Positions 12,320 through 23,267 of a stretch of 64,000 bases of DNA are shown here, piece by piece; within the stretch, counting starts at the first letter, position 1, and each line of letters begins with the position of its first letter. A program made the translations under genes and the position numbers. A model generated the notes under the pieces. That model made no database searches. It saw only the letters and a list, made by a program, of their open reading frames with translations, and had not been told where the DNA came from. Source of the DNA: Escallonia rubra (Eukaryota > Streptophyta > Magnoliopsida > Escalloniales > Escalloniaceae); contig JAVXUO010002435.1 of assembly GCA_033065855.1 (NCBI GenBank), forward strand, positions 1-64,000, given 5' to 3'.

Positions 12320-13487
12320 AGCTGATCCGTTGAGAGCGTGGGCAAAATAGGAGAAGTTGCAAGCGCGATCTGACCGTCCATCCCGAAAGATGGACGGGCC
12401 AGATCGCGCCTTTTTCGAAAGCTGTCAGTCGTCCGCCATACAGTATGGCGGACGGGTTTTTTTTACCAAATTGCCCCTCCGCGCCTGTCCGCTAAACTGT
12501 ATGGCGGAGGACATTAAAGTCCTGATGGGAGACAGCCAAAAAGACGTCCGCGATACTGTGTACCGGACGTCCCTAGGCTGACACCTGTCCTTAGGCTGAC
12601 ACCTTTTTGCCCCAACACTTAGTTTTTTTTTCGGCCCTATGTACGTCCGCTATACTATATGGCGGACAGTCAAGGAGAAGGAAGCCTCCCCAACACTTAG
12701 TTTTTTTTCGGCCCTATGTACGTCCGCTAAACTATATAGCGGACAGTTAAGCAGAAGGAAGCCTTTTTTTTCGGCCCTATGTACGTCCGCTATACTATAT
12801 GGCGGACAGTCAAGGAGAAGGAAGCCTCCCCAACACTTAGTTTTTTTTTCGGCCCTATGTACGTCCGCTAAACTATATAGCGGACAGTTAAGCAGAAGGA
12901 AGCCTTTTTTTTTGGGCCCTATGTACGTCCGCTATACTATATGGCGGACAGTCAAGGAGAAGGAAGCCTCCCCAACACTTAGTTTTTTTTCGGCCCTATG
13001 TACGTCCGCTAAACTATATAGCGGACAGTGAAGCAGAAGGAAGCCGAACCTTCTCCTTGACTGTCCGCCATATAGTATAGCGGACGTACATAGGGCCGAA
13101 AAAAAACTAAGTGTTGGGGAGGCTTCCTTCTCCTTGACTGTCCGCCATATAGTATAGCGGACGTACATAGGGCCAAAAAAAAACTAAGTGTTGGGGCAAA
13201 AAGGTGTCAGCCTAAGGACAGGTGTCAGCCTAGGGACGTCCGGTACACAGTATCGCGGACGTCTTTTTGGCTGTCTCCCATCAGGACTTTAATGTCCTCC
13301 GCCATACAGTTTAGCGGACAAGCGCGGAGGGGCAATTTGGTAAAAAAACCCGTCCGCCATACTGTATGGCGGACAACTGATAGCTTTCGAAAAAGGCGCG
13401 ATCTGGCCAGTCCATTTTCGGGATGGACGGTCAAATCGCGCTTGCAACTTCTCCTATTTTGCTCACGCTCTCAACGGATCAGCTCCC
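12317..13487. mobile_element. Foldback element FB1 (1171 bp) in (TA)n
   Basis: The termini GGGAGCTGATCCGTTGAGAG and their inverted copy at 13468-13487 are flanked by (TA)n on both sides. The arms pair over about 400 bp (12317-12720 with 13060-13487). The middle holds an amplified array of short palindromes (12646-13160). No transposase is present, so it is a non-autonomous DNA element. Its class (Mutator-like or other) is not determinable because the target duplication is hidden in TA repeats. Confidence 0.8.
12646..13160. repeat. Tandem array of 23-bp palindromes inside FB1
   Basis: A unit made of two alternating palindromes (GTCCGCTATACTATATGGCG and GTCCGCTAAACTATATAGCG types, each ending GGAC) is repeated about every 135-140 bp. 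The units are separated by a pyrimidine run, a CGGCCCTATGTAC leader and AAGGAAGCC. The array turns round near 13045 and continues inverted. Across all of FB1 about 14 such palindromes occur (12431, 12487, 12545, 12646 and on to 13352). Confidence 0.85.
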
Positions 13488-14201
13488 ATATATATATATA
13501 TATATATATATATGGAAATTTGCATACTATGATATATCTACATTTGACATATGCGATAAGGTAGGATAGCGCAAGACCTTAGAGTAAGGAAAAATCATTG
13601 ACCAACATTTCTAATCACATATTTATCAAGTTAGATTCATTTTTGAATTTACCAAGGTTGACAATCCAGTTAAAATCTGACTTAACCATGTTAACTTTGT
13701 TTCATTTTATACGTATCTTCACAATGAAATTCTACATTAGCTTCTTTGTGTGATATATCATCACTTATCATCACATTATGTATTTAATGTGAAATAAAAT
13801 TTACAAACATTGTATATAGAATACAAAAGTGTCGCTAAAGATTAATATTATCTTGGATGGGTCTCTTATCTATAGATTAATTAGTTTTTGTATTAGTAAG
13901 CCTTATATAATTTTAAAACTATTTTTAAACAATCTAAAACTCTTCCTAATTAATATACGAATCTATTAAAACTCAACTATGACAATTATATCTCGAAAAA
14001 GCTTACTCTAATATAATATTAAATATTCATGGCTCCAAAAAATACATATAACTTTTGATATTGTAACACAAAATAATGATCTAACAATTTATTTAAATTT
14101 GATAAGATCTTATTTATAAATATAATTAATTTCACAGGAATAATATTAGGACTTAATATGACTATTGAGTCTTAATAGATTATTATATCAAAAATATGTA
14201 A

Positions 14202-14301
<100 letters not shown>

Positions 14302-16167
14302 TTTTCAATTTATAGATTGTTTTTAACGAATATAATTAAACATAAATTCTTAATATGTTGGTTTATTACTGATGTAGAACTTTAAAATACTTAAAATTGA
14401 ATTAGTAGTAAAATAAGGACATCATAAAAAAAAGATTGGTTCGAATTTTCTTTCGAACAAAGTTTATTTAATTCAGCTCATTATTTATCTATTATATTGT
14501 CTAGAACCTTCGTAAATTGATAATGTTAGATTTATGAGAGCATCTACCAATCTCTATGCGTCACACTTTATTTTTTGACTAAAAGATAAACAAAATTCTG
14601 CTATTGCGTTTTTTATATCAAAGTACATTGTATAAAAAAATTCCTAGATTTATTTTCAAACATTATAAGGTTTGATATTACACGTTATTTTCAAAAGAAA
14701 TTACTAAATTCATTATTCTATTATAAATTTTATAGGTGGTTTTGTTTCCCTTTTAATTTAATGATGCAAGTTTTTGTTTTCATGTTATCTAGTTTTTATA
14801 TTGGATTGTCTGTGCTTTGAAATGTTGAGGATCTTGTAAAAAAATAATTTGTCTATATCCCATGTACCATAAGGTTATAAAACTTAAACATGAATTTAAA
14901 AATAATGCCTAATTTTTCTTATTAAATCTCCTAAGTAATTTTTGTTTTACGGGTGAATATTCAATGTTAGAGAGCTTTTCCTAAATATGATTTTCAAATA
15001 AAGCCATAATAGCTTACTATACTGGTTAGAAAATTTTGAATGTTTTGAATTGGTTTTCATATTCATAAGGCGTACTATTTAAATGTTTACTATATTGCAG
15101 ATTTAATTAATTGTAAAGTTAAGTACCATGTTAAAAATAATGTTTGGAGATCTTTAGCAACATTCAAATATTAGCATTAGTTTTTATAACTCCTATTACA
15201 TTAGAAGCACAATTCAATTGTCATAAAAAGAAGTTGGCATTGCGTTTCTTGCCTCAGTTATTAAATATTATAACTCGATCAGGATCCCTCAGTTAATAAA
15301 AAAATCTTTAAAAGCTATAAAAGTGCATCAATGCTTACCACATTTGATGGAACAAAAAAAGATTAACATCTTATGAAAAAATATATATATCTGCTTTTGC
15401 TAAAACTATAATTGTTGGTACGTGGGAAATTTTTAACACTTCATTTGTAATAGCTTCAAGTAACCTGTCGAGGTTATAATACTATTAAGTTCTTTTACTG
15501 GTCCAAGCTGTAGCCTTTAAAAACCACGTCTCTTAACTTGAAAAATTAGGTTAAGAGCTCTTTATCTTTAGAATCGTAAATATCATAGTCCCTTCTTATC
15601 TTCTTCATGAATCATTGTTTCAAAAAATCACTAACTTATCAAGATACAAACATGATACCCAACATGATATTTATTCGTCTCATACACATTTAAAATTAAA
15701 GTCTTGATTAGATTATCACACAATTCTTGTATGTACATATGTTTGCTTTAGTTCCTTTGAACTGTAAATCGGAAGAACAACGATTAGATCGTGTTATAGT
15801 GTCATTACTATATATTTGCATTCTTTAAGCATTTATTTTACATCGTTAAGCATCATTCAAATGAATACATGCTTTGCATTTAGAATGATTGAATAGTCCT
15901 ACTGGTAAGATGAACCCTAATTAGCAAATTTAATTATAATTGTGATAAAAAAAAAGGGGGGTGGCACCATTTACATATCCATTTTAGTTCTAAATGTTTA
16001 TATATAAGTCCTATCTTTTTAGGTTTAGAGATTTTTTAAGGTGCTAATGACCAGATATATGTTAATAGTGATTTTTAAAGGACTTATAGTGATTTACATA
16101 TCCATAATAGGGATTTCAAGTATGTTACTTTTGTCAAAATAATTTAACAAATGACAAAATAATATCG

Positions 16168-16211
<44 letters not shown>

Positions 16212-16214
<3 letters not shown>

Positions 16215-17704
16215 TTGATCCATTGATAGTGCTAACAAAATAGGAAAAGTTGCTAGCGCGATCTGGCAGTCCACGCGCGATTTGTGGACTATCCAGATCT
16301 TTTTTTTACGTTTTTTAAGTCCGTCCGCTACATTTTGACAAAAATACCCTGCAGTTTAAAAAGAGCCTATCCGCAACATTATGTAGCGGACAAATCTTTT
16401 CAGCCTTTTTCTCTTTCTCTCTTTTTTCCCTCATTAATGCTCTGACATTATTTACTTTCTCTCATCGTTTTTTTCTCTTTCTCACTCCTTCTCTTATTAA
16501 TTTTCTGACTCTCTCTCTCCTTTCTTTGTCTCTCTCTCTCTCTCCTATCTCTTTGAAATACATCTGGGTATAGCTTTTTTCTTGTTTTGATCCTTCTCAT
16601 CTGAGTAGTTAAAAAAAAGAAATGGGGTCAAGAAGTGGAAGGAAACAGAGGTTGTGCTCCCCTGTACAGTTAAGTCCACTGATGGAAGGCCCAGACATGG
16701 AAATGCAAGACTATCTAAGAGGCAGCTTGAAAAATGAGAGTTCATGGGAAGTCATACGGGAATGGTTCATGGTCAAATGGGTTCCAACATGCTAGCCATA
16801 ATTTTCAGGATTGGGGTCAAATGGATTTTGAAATCTCAAGAACTGTACGCTCTTACTCGAGATACAGGGCCACTGGTTCATTACATGACTTAAGACAAAA
16901 AGAGAGAGATAGGGCCTGATTCATTCTATGAGAGAAAGAAATGGGTATCCATCATCCGCTACATTATGTAGCGGATGGGTAGTAAGCCATTTTTCAAAAA
17001 CTGAAAGCGAAAGAAGGCCAAAAATGCAGACGTGCTGTCAATTCTTGGATTTCTCTGTCAAGAATACACCAAGAATCAAAGAAAGAGAGCAGTAAAAGAG
17101 AAGTCCACTGGCTGTCTTATGTGATAAAAAGAATATGCCAGTTTCTTGGCATTGTGGTTTCTGGGTAAACAAACAAGAGTCGAAATCCTAGAAAACCCAG
17201 TTGGGTAATTCGATTACCTCATTTTTCTTGCTTTTATTTATCCAATAAGTCCAGGGAGAAAACAGAGGAGGCAAAAAAAGGGAAACAAAAGTAAATTTAA
17301 TGACAAAAACAAACAGAGAGGGACAACAGTGATGCGTGGAAGTAGGACTATTAGATTCTGATGGTAGAACAAGACAATGCAGGAAGAAAGAGAACACAAC
17401 GTAGAGAGAGAGAGTCAGAAAATTAATAAGAGAAGGAGAGAGAAAGAGAAAAAAATGATGAGAGAAAGGAAAGAATGTCAGAGCATTAATGAGGGAAAGG
17501 AGAGAGAAAGAGAAAAAGGCTGAAAAGATTTGTCCGCTACATAATGTTGCGGATGGGCTCTTTTTAAACTGCAGGGTATTTTTGTTAAAAAATCGTCCGC
17601 TACATTATGTAGCAGACGGATTTAAAAAAAAACGTAAAAAAAAAGATCTGGACCGTCCACAGATCGGGTGTGGACGGCCAGATCGCGCTATCAACGGATC
17701 AACT

Positions 17705-17706
<2 letters not shown>
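16212..17706. mobile_element. Foldback element FB2 (about 1.5 kb) in (TA)n
   Basis: The termini GAGTTGATCC(A/G)TTGATAG are inverted at 16212 and 17706, each against (TA)n. Arms of roughly 400 bp hold pyrimidine-rich (left) or purine-rich (right) blocks and palindromes GTCCGC-N11-GCGGAC or close variants at about 16320, 16367, 16949, 17531 and 17595. The unpaired centre (16600-17390) looks like captured host sequence. No transposase is visible. Confidence 0.78.
16622..16795 (+). pseudogene. Short ORF in FB2 centre, possible captured gene fragment
   Basis: An ATG at 16622 opens 57 codons ending at TAG 16793-16795, with normal-looking composition (GSRSGRKQR near the start, SSWEVIREWF near the end). 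Coding-like sequence continues in another frame to about 16917, as if a frameshift followed. I do not recognise the protein. Its place in the unpaired centre of a foldback element is where captured host exons are usually found. It is too short and degraded to assume a functional gene. Confidence 0.35.
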
Positions 17707-17748
<42 letters not shown>

Positions 17749-19285
17749 GGCCGATCCCCATCGACCGGTGGGAAAACAATTTTCCCACCGAACCGCAGGT
17801 AAGAGCAGCGATTGGGAAGCAGCTGCCACGTGGACGGAAAAAAGGACGAAAAGGGACAAAAAGGACCAAAATGGCACGAGAAAATGAAAATCTCGCGAGA
17901 AAATGGGCATTAATGCCCAACCGCAACTCTTTCATGCGGTTGGCATTCACTACAAAAAAAGGGGTTTAGGCGACACTAAAAAAGTGTCGCTAATGACAAT
18001 AAACGTGTCGCAAAATGATTTCCCGACACTTTATCAACGCTTTTCACAAGTGTCGCAAATTCGTCCGTCGGGAATTTTCCGACACTTTTTAGACACGTCG
18101 GCGTTAGACTTACGACACTTTTGTGCGACACTTTCAAGTGCCTCTTATGGAGTCAATAGTCAACTTAGTATGCGACACTTTGAGAAAAATGTCGCTAATT
18201 TAGCGACACTTTTATTAAAGTGCCAGTTTTTATTTAGCGGCATTATCTTTAAAATGCTGCTAAATTAACGACACTTACATTAAGTGCCAGTTTTGTTTTT
18301 TTGCGGCATTATCTTTAAAATTTTGTTCCTTTTCACGGCACTTTTAAACCATTGTCACTAGTTTTTTTTTGCCTGGCTGGCATATTCTGAAATTAGATAA
18401 AAAAAAAATAACATTGGCCTAGGACATGAAAGTGAACTATTTAAGTAGTCCCTGCTCCAATCCAACACGAATAATGAACAACCAAATCGATTTAACAAAT
18501 TTATAAATTCATCATATAGAAACAAGCTAATGCCATTCAACCATATCATATCCAACATTCACATCCTAATTACATAACCATTTGGAACTTCTCAATTTAA
18601 AAAAACATACAAATATAATGTCATTGAACAACCAAACCTAAATATATACACATCTTATCCAAAATGTCATTATAGTGTATATCCATTCTTCTAAGTCCAA
18701 CAAAAGCATTGATGTATGTCTTCCCAACATATAAACCTAAAAATAAAAAATCAAGAAAGAAGGTTATAATATAACTGGTATAGCACAAGTCGAATTAAAC
18801 CGAAAACTAGTAAACAAACAGAATGCATTAAGAAAGACAAAGACTCATCTACGTACCTCACTTCATTCTTGCATCTTATTTTGCAAATTTTTCAAAGTGA
18901 TAAACTTATTCTTTGATTTTTTATGTTGAGAAACCTGAACAATTAGATCATATGTAATCATTAGTTACACAAAAGAAAAGATAACCAAATGAAAAACAGC
19001 CATGCACTCAAGTAAACATTTATACAAAAATCTCAACTAAATGTGATCATTCCTTTGTGTAACGCTACATACTCTTATGTGGCTAAACATCAAACAAAAA
19101 CAAATGCACGAATAGAAAAAATGATCTTATATAACCAAGTTTAATAACGTGCCATGATGTTAAATAAAATAATGCTGCTTTCAATGAGGATCCATGTAAA
19201 ATATCAAGGCAGAAAACCAAACCACACCAATGATACGACACCATAGACTTGGTACAATTCTCACATGGAAAGAGTAAGCCAGTAC

Positions 19286-19973
19286 CTGACTACCAAGTGC
19301 TGTATACACATCACTGAACTCAAGCCCAATATAACCACTTCCCACAATAGCTACCCAATGAGGAACAACCTCCAACTTTAGAGCATGATCACTAGTTATT
19401 ACAGTCTTTCCTGCAGGCATACCTGGCGATAAGAATCATGAAGACAGATAAACTTCACTTTGCAAAATAATGCCTAGATATTGCAGACAGCTGGTTTCCT
19501 CGTTCACCATGAGGGCCATAACAAGAATGTGTGGTGACAAGTCTGGAAAGGGAGAACAGCAGGATGTCTCTGTTCATCCAAAAGAACCATAACAAGAATG
19601 CAATGCTAGTTTTCTATGCAATAAGTCGCTGCCCAACATCTGTCCAGATCTACCCCTGGGTTGTGGATTGGTCAAACCCAGGCAACTAGCTTTTCTCCAA
19701 TTAAAAATACTTGGGTTCTAATTCTACTGAACTAGAAGGAAAATAAAGAATTGAAAGTATACTAGATGTGCATGTTTTGACATGACTGCAGCACGTTTAA
19801 TTACTGAATTGTGTAGAGAGTAAAAGTAGGAGCTAGAGGATGTGAAAGAAGAATCTGCACCATTGCCTTCAATGCCTTTGGGGACAAAAGGAACAAAACT
19901 AGTAGCAAATTATATTCTTTGTAGTTATCACATTATCAGAAACGCCGACTTTCCCGTTCACCTTCTGAGGACC
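19286..19973 (-). pseudogene. Captured plastidial dihydrolipoyl dehydrogenase (E3) exons
   Basis: Two exons remain. The upstream one (19973 down to 19861) encodes GPQKVNGKVG...SDNVIT and FVPFVPKGIEG, with a deletion that shifts frame near the middle. The downstream one (19410 down to 19286) encodes [13 protein letters not shown], then the NAD-binding GSGYIGLEF and [10 protein letters not shown], and is followed by a GT donor at 19285. This matches the lipoamide dehydrogenase of plastid pyruvate dehydrogenase (LPD1/LPD2 type). The FAD-binding N-terminus, the redox-active Cys pair and the dimer domain are missing. Exons and introns were retained, so DNA rather than mRNA was captured by the CACTA element. 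It cannot be functional. Confidence 0.85.
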
Positions 19974-21312
19974 CTGAAAGAATCAAGATAGAAGTTTTAA
20001 ATGACAACCTCAACCATAAAGTCTAAAGACATCTTATAGGCTTCAGTTCACATGGTTAGAATCTTAACTTTAAGCATGGTTCGCTAAGCAAATATAAGTA
20101 GAGAATGATTTTAATTAATCTGTTTTCTGAAGTGGTGTTTCTAATACTTATCATAGAAATGGTAAGAGAGAGAGAGAGGAGCGAGCAACTTTTCTTGAAA
20201 TTGCTTTTTTAGAAACCTGAACAATCAAATCATATGCCATCATTAGCTACACAAAAGAAAAGACACACAACCATATAAAAAACGACCATATACTCAAGTA
20301 AATTTCATTCCCCGATTTTTCGTTTGTTTCTCTTTCATTTACATGTTTAGACACAATGTATCCTTTCCATGTATTTGTTCTTAACCTTAGTATCCAGGTT
20401 ACGTATCATCACATCCCCATAAAAGCATCCTCAATGTCTTCTTGTACCAATCGACAAGTTATCCACAAGTTTGGACCACTTATCATGTGTCTCGAGTAGG
20501 CTTGGAGATAGGTCATTTTACCATGCATAGTGAAGAGACCATGAAGATCAATTTTAACTTCATAAAAAAAGAAAAAAATTACAAATTTAGTCCCAAATGC
20601 AAAAAACACGGCATAAAAACTAAAGTAAAAGGAATCTCTCTCAATTAAACTAACTATTGACGTGCATATAACCGGAAATTCAAGATATGCCCAAAATTCT
20701 TTTCTAATCATTCATGTAGAATAAGAAAACCAAGGATGTGTGTGGGAGAACTTGCATCTCTAAATTGTACTTCTCTGAAGGGGTGGCTAATATGATATTA
20801 ACATTCTCTGTGAATGGAAAATCCAGAGACTGGCATATTCTATTGTTAAATAATTAAAGGAATCTACTATGGAAAGCAAACTTATACATTTGGGAGTTGA
20901 AGGTTTCCAGGTTATCAAAAACTGGAAGAACTGTAATCTGATACGTTATGAGATATAAGATATCTACTTACTCCAACAGTTTAGTGTCAAACTCACATCT
21001 ATATTAAGTTCTCGTTAATAACTGTTTACGCATCCAAAAAAAAAAAATGAGAAAGCTTCAAAGGCAGAAAGTAATTTCCTAGGAGCATTATAGATTAAGC
21101 CACATTACAACTACTTTTCATAAAAATATGTTTTGCCTGTGCTATGCCGAGAGAGGTAGAGTGGTTTCTTGAAGGCAACGTGTTAGGCATACCAGAAAAT
21201 GAAAAAGAATAAGACTACATACTTTGCTTAACTTTTCGATAAGAGGTTTACTTCTTGCATAAAGTATATACAGAAAAACTGAATTATGATAGGTTGTCCA
21301 ACCTATTATATA

Positions 21313-21441
21313 AGGATGACATTATGGTCTCAGGCTATGCGAATCTTCTGCCCTTTCGTTTTATTTCTATCTATCATAAGGATGACGTTATGGTCTCAGG
21401 CTGTGGAATCTTCTGCCTTTTCGTTTTATTTCTATCTATCA
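21313..21441. repeat. Tandem duplication, about 65-bp unit, in CACTA 1
   Basis: Two adjacent copies of a block with ggatgacattatggtctcag, ttctgcc and ttttatttctatctatcata. The copies differ at a few positions. Confidence 0.75.
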
Positions 21442-22708
21442 TAAAACATAAGAGGATCCATCATAAAGTGGTGACATTGACAATAAAACATAGGAGCATT
21501 GAATTCGAGTAAACTTCTAGCTACAAACACCCAAGGAAAGAGAGAACAAACGTAAACTTACGATAAACTGTTATGGTATCAGATGGTTTCGTCCCTAGCT
21601 TTTCCTAGAGTGGGCTTTGCATTCATCTGAAGATCTGCAATTAGATTTCTTATAGGTTATTTGAGGACCATAATAATTAGCTTTGCAAAGAATAGACAAT
21701 GATCCATTAAGAATCCATGAATTCTACAACATTTATGACAAGGAGATAGGGTGAATGCAACCTAAATTACATAAAAGAAGCCTTTAAGAACTCGTCAACA
21801 CCTTTGACGACAATCTGTCACACCCAAACAGCTGTGCTATTTGAAGTTGATAATGGTTTTCTTGCTATCCTATTTCATCTTTGGCAGGTTCAATTCACAA
21901 CAAAAATGAAAATGGGTATACTTTCCCTGTCAGTTGCCACTGTCGCAGTATTCATTAGATACTAAAGGCCCTTCCAAGCCGCGATGCGAGTGCAACACAA
22001 TTGACATGAAAAATTAGACCAAAAAGCTAGTGACTATGGATATTCAATAACATAATGTCATGTTAAGACTGAAATTCTAGATTGATAGTACAGTTACATA
22101 AAAATGAAACATGTAATTGAATAAATATGCTGATTGTAAGAAGGTTTTGTGACTTCCCATTGCATCGCATCACAAAAAAATGTAATTACTACTTCCAGTG
22201 TTGCAACTTGCAACCCTTTCTCCCAAACATTAACTCAGAAACTTGGTCGACATATTATTCCCAATGAAGAAGTATAAAAAATGCTAATATTGGAGATGAA
22301 AATTGCTAACATGAAATGCTCTTTCTCAATGGTTCTCTAACTGCCCACATACAATGATACACATAACCAATTAAATTGCACAGAAAAAAGGCCATCAAAC
22401 ATTGAACTGGCTTATTTCTTTTAAATTAGTGACCTCCAAGTACAAGAAGGATAGAGGTAAAGGAATTAACCAATGATAGCCCAAGTCCCAACTAATCGTG
22501 CTCATATATTTATGTAAGGGAAAGCTTTAGAAACTATCCTCTAGAGTGCCAATCTTTCCAGAATCGAAGTCCTTACATGTTAATTTTTTAATTCAACAAA
22601 CATTAGATTGGGATAATTAGGGTTCACGAGAGAGAGAGAGAGAGAGAGAGAAATATGTACCTGTAACTGAATGTTTCAGAGATTAGAGACATAGAGGAAA
22701 GTTGTTTG

Positions 22709-22850
22709 CTTGGTCTTCCATGGCCAATCGTTTGTGTGCGAGAGGATAAAGAGAGAGGGAGGCTGTTTTGGCATGATAATCTTGGTCTTCCATGGCTGAT
22801 TGTTAGTGTGCGAGAGGATAGAGAGAGGGAGGCTGGTTTGGTGTGCTAGT
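22709..22850. repeat. Tandem duplication in CACTA 1 right part
   Basis: Two copies of a block beginning ggtcttccatggc and containing gtgtgcgagaggata and gagggaggctg, followed by the CACTA subterminal region. Confidence 0.7.
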
Positions 22851-23267
22851 CTTTTGAGTTTTGAAAGAAGAGAAAACTCGGGGCAAAATGTGAAATGATG
22901 GGCGCGAGGCTGAAATTCTCATTTCCCGCTAAAATGTTTTTTTAGTTCCGACGTTTATTAACAAATCTATTCCGTATGTGCAATAGACACGCTGTCATTT
23001 AGTGTTAAATTGACGGCATTTTATTTTAAATGTTGCTATTACGCGACTTGTTCTTTAAGTGTCGCTCCATAAGTGTCGCTACAGAGTAAGGTGACGCTAA
23101 TTAAGTGACACGTAAATAAAACGTCAGAAAATTTGTGACACATTTTATTTTGTGTTGTAAATGATGCAACGTTACCGTAAAAGTGTCACAAATTATAGCC
23201 GGTTTACAACACTTTTTAAAGTGTCGGCAAAAAAGCGTCGCCTAAACCCCTTTTTTTTGTACTGATT

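Larger units (their letters stand above)
17948..23264. mobile_element. CACTA element 1 (5.3 kb, non-autonomous) nested in FB3
   Basis: The left end is CACTACAAAAAAAGGGG at 17948; the right end reads CAGTACAAAAAAAAGGGG in reverse complement, ending at 23264. A 3-bp target duplication ATT lies at 17945-17947 and 23265-23267. Subterminal repeats of the GCGACACTT/AAGTGTCGC type fill about 17970-18350 and 22980-23240, as expected for transposase-binding sites. There is no transposase. The interior includes two broken dihydrolipoyl dehydrogenase exons with introns. Confidence 0.9.

Noticed and set aside
12646..13160. CRISPR-like array
   Set aside because: Regular repeats but plant nuclear sequence, spacers are also repeats, and units are palindromes of a foldback element.
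12639..13168. Long overlapping ORFs (130 and 78 codons) with repeated FFSALCTSA-type peptides
   Set aside because: They are translations of the palindrome array in FB1 and appear on both strands equally; no gene.
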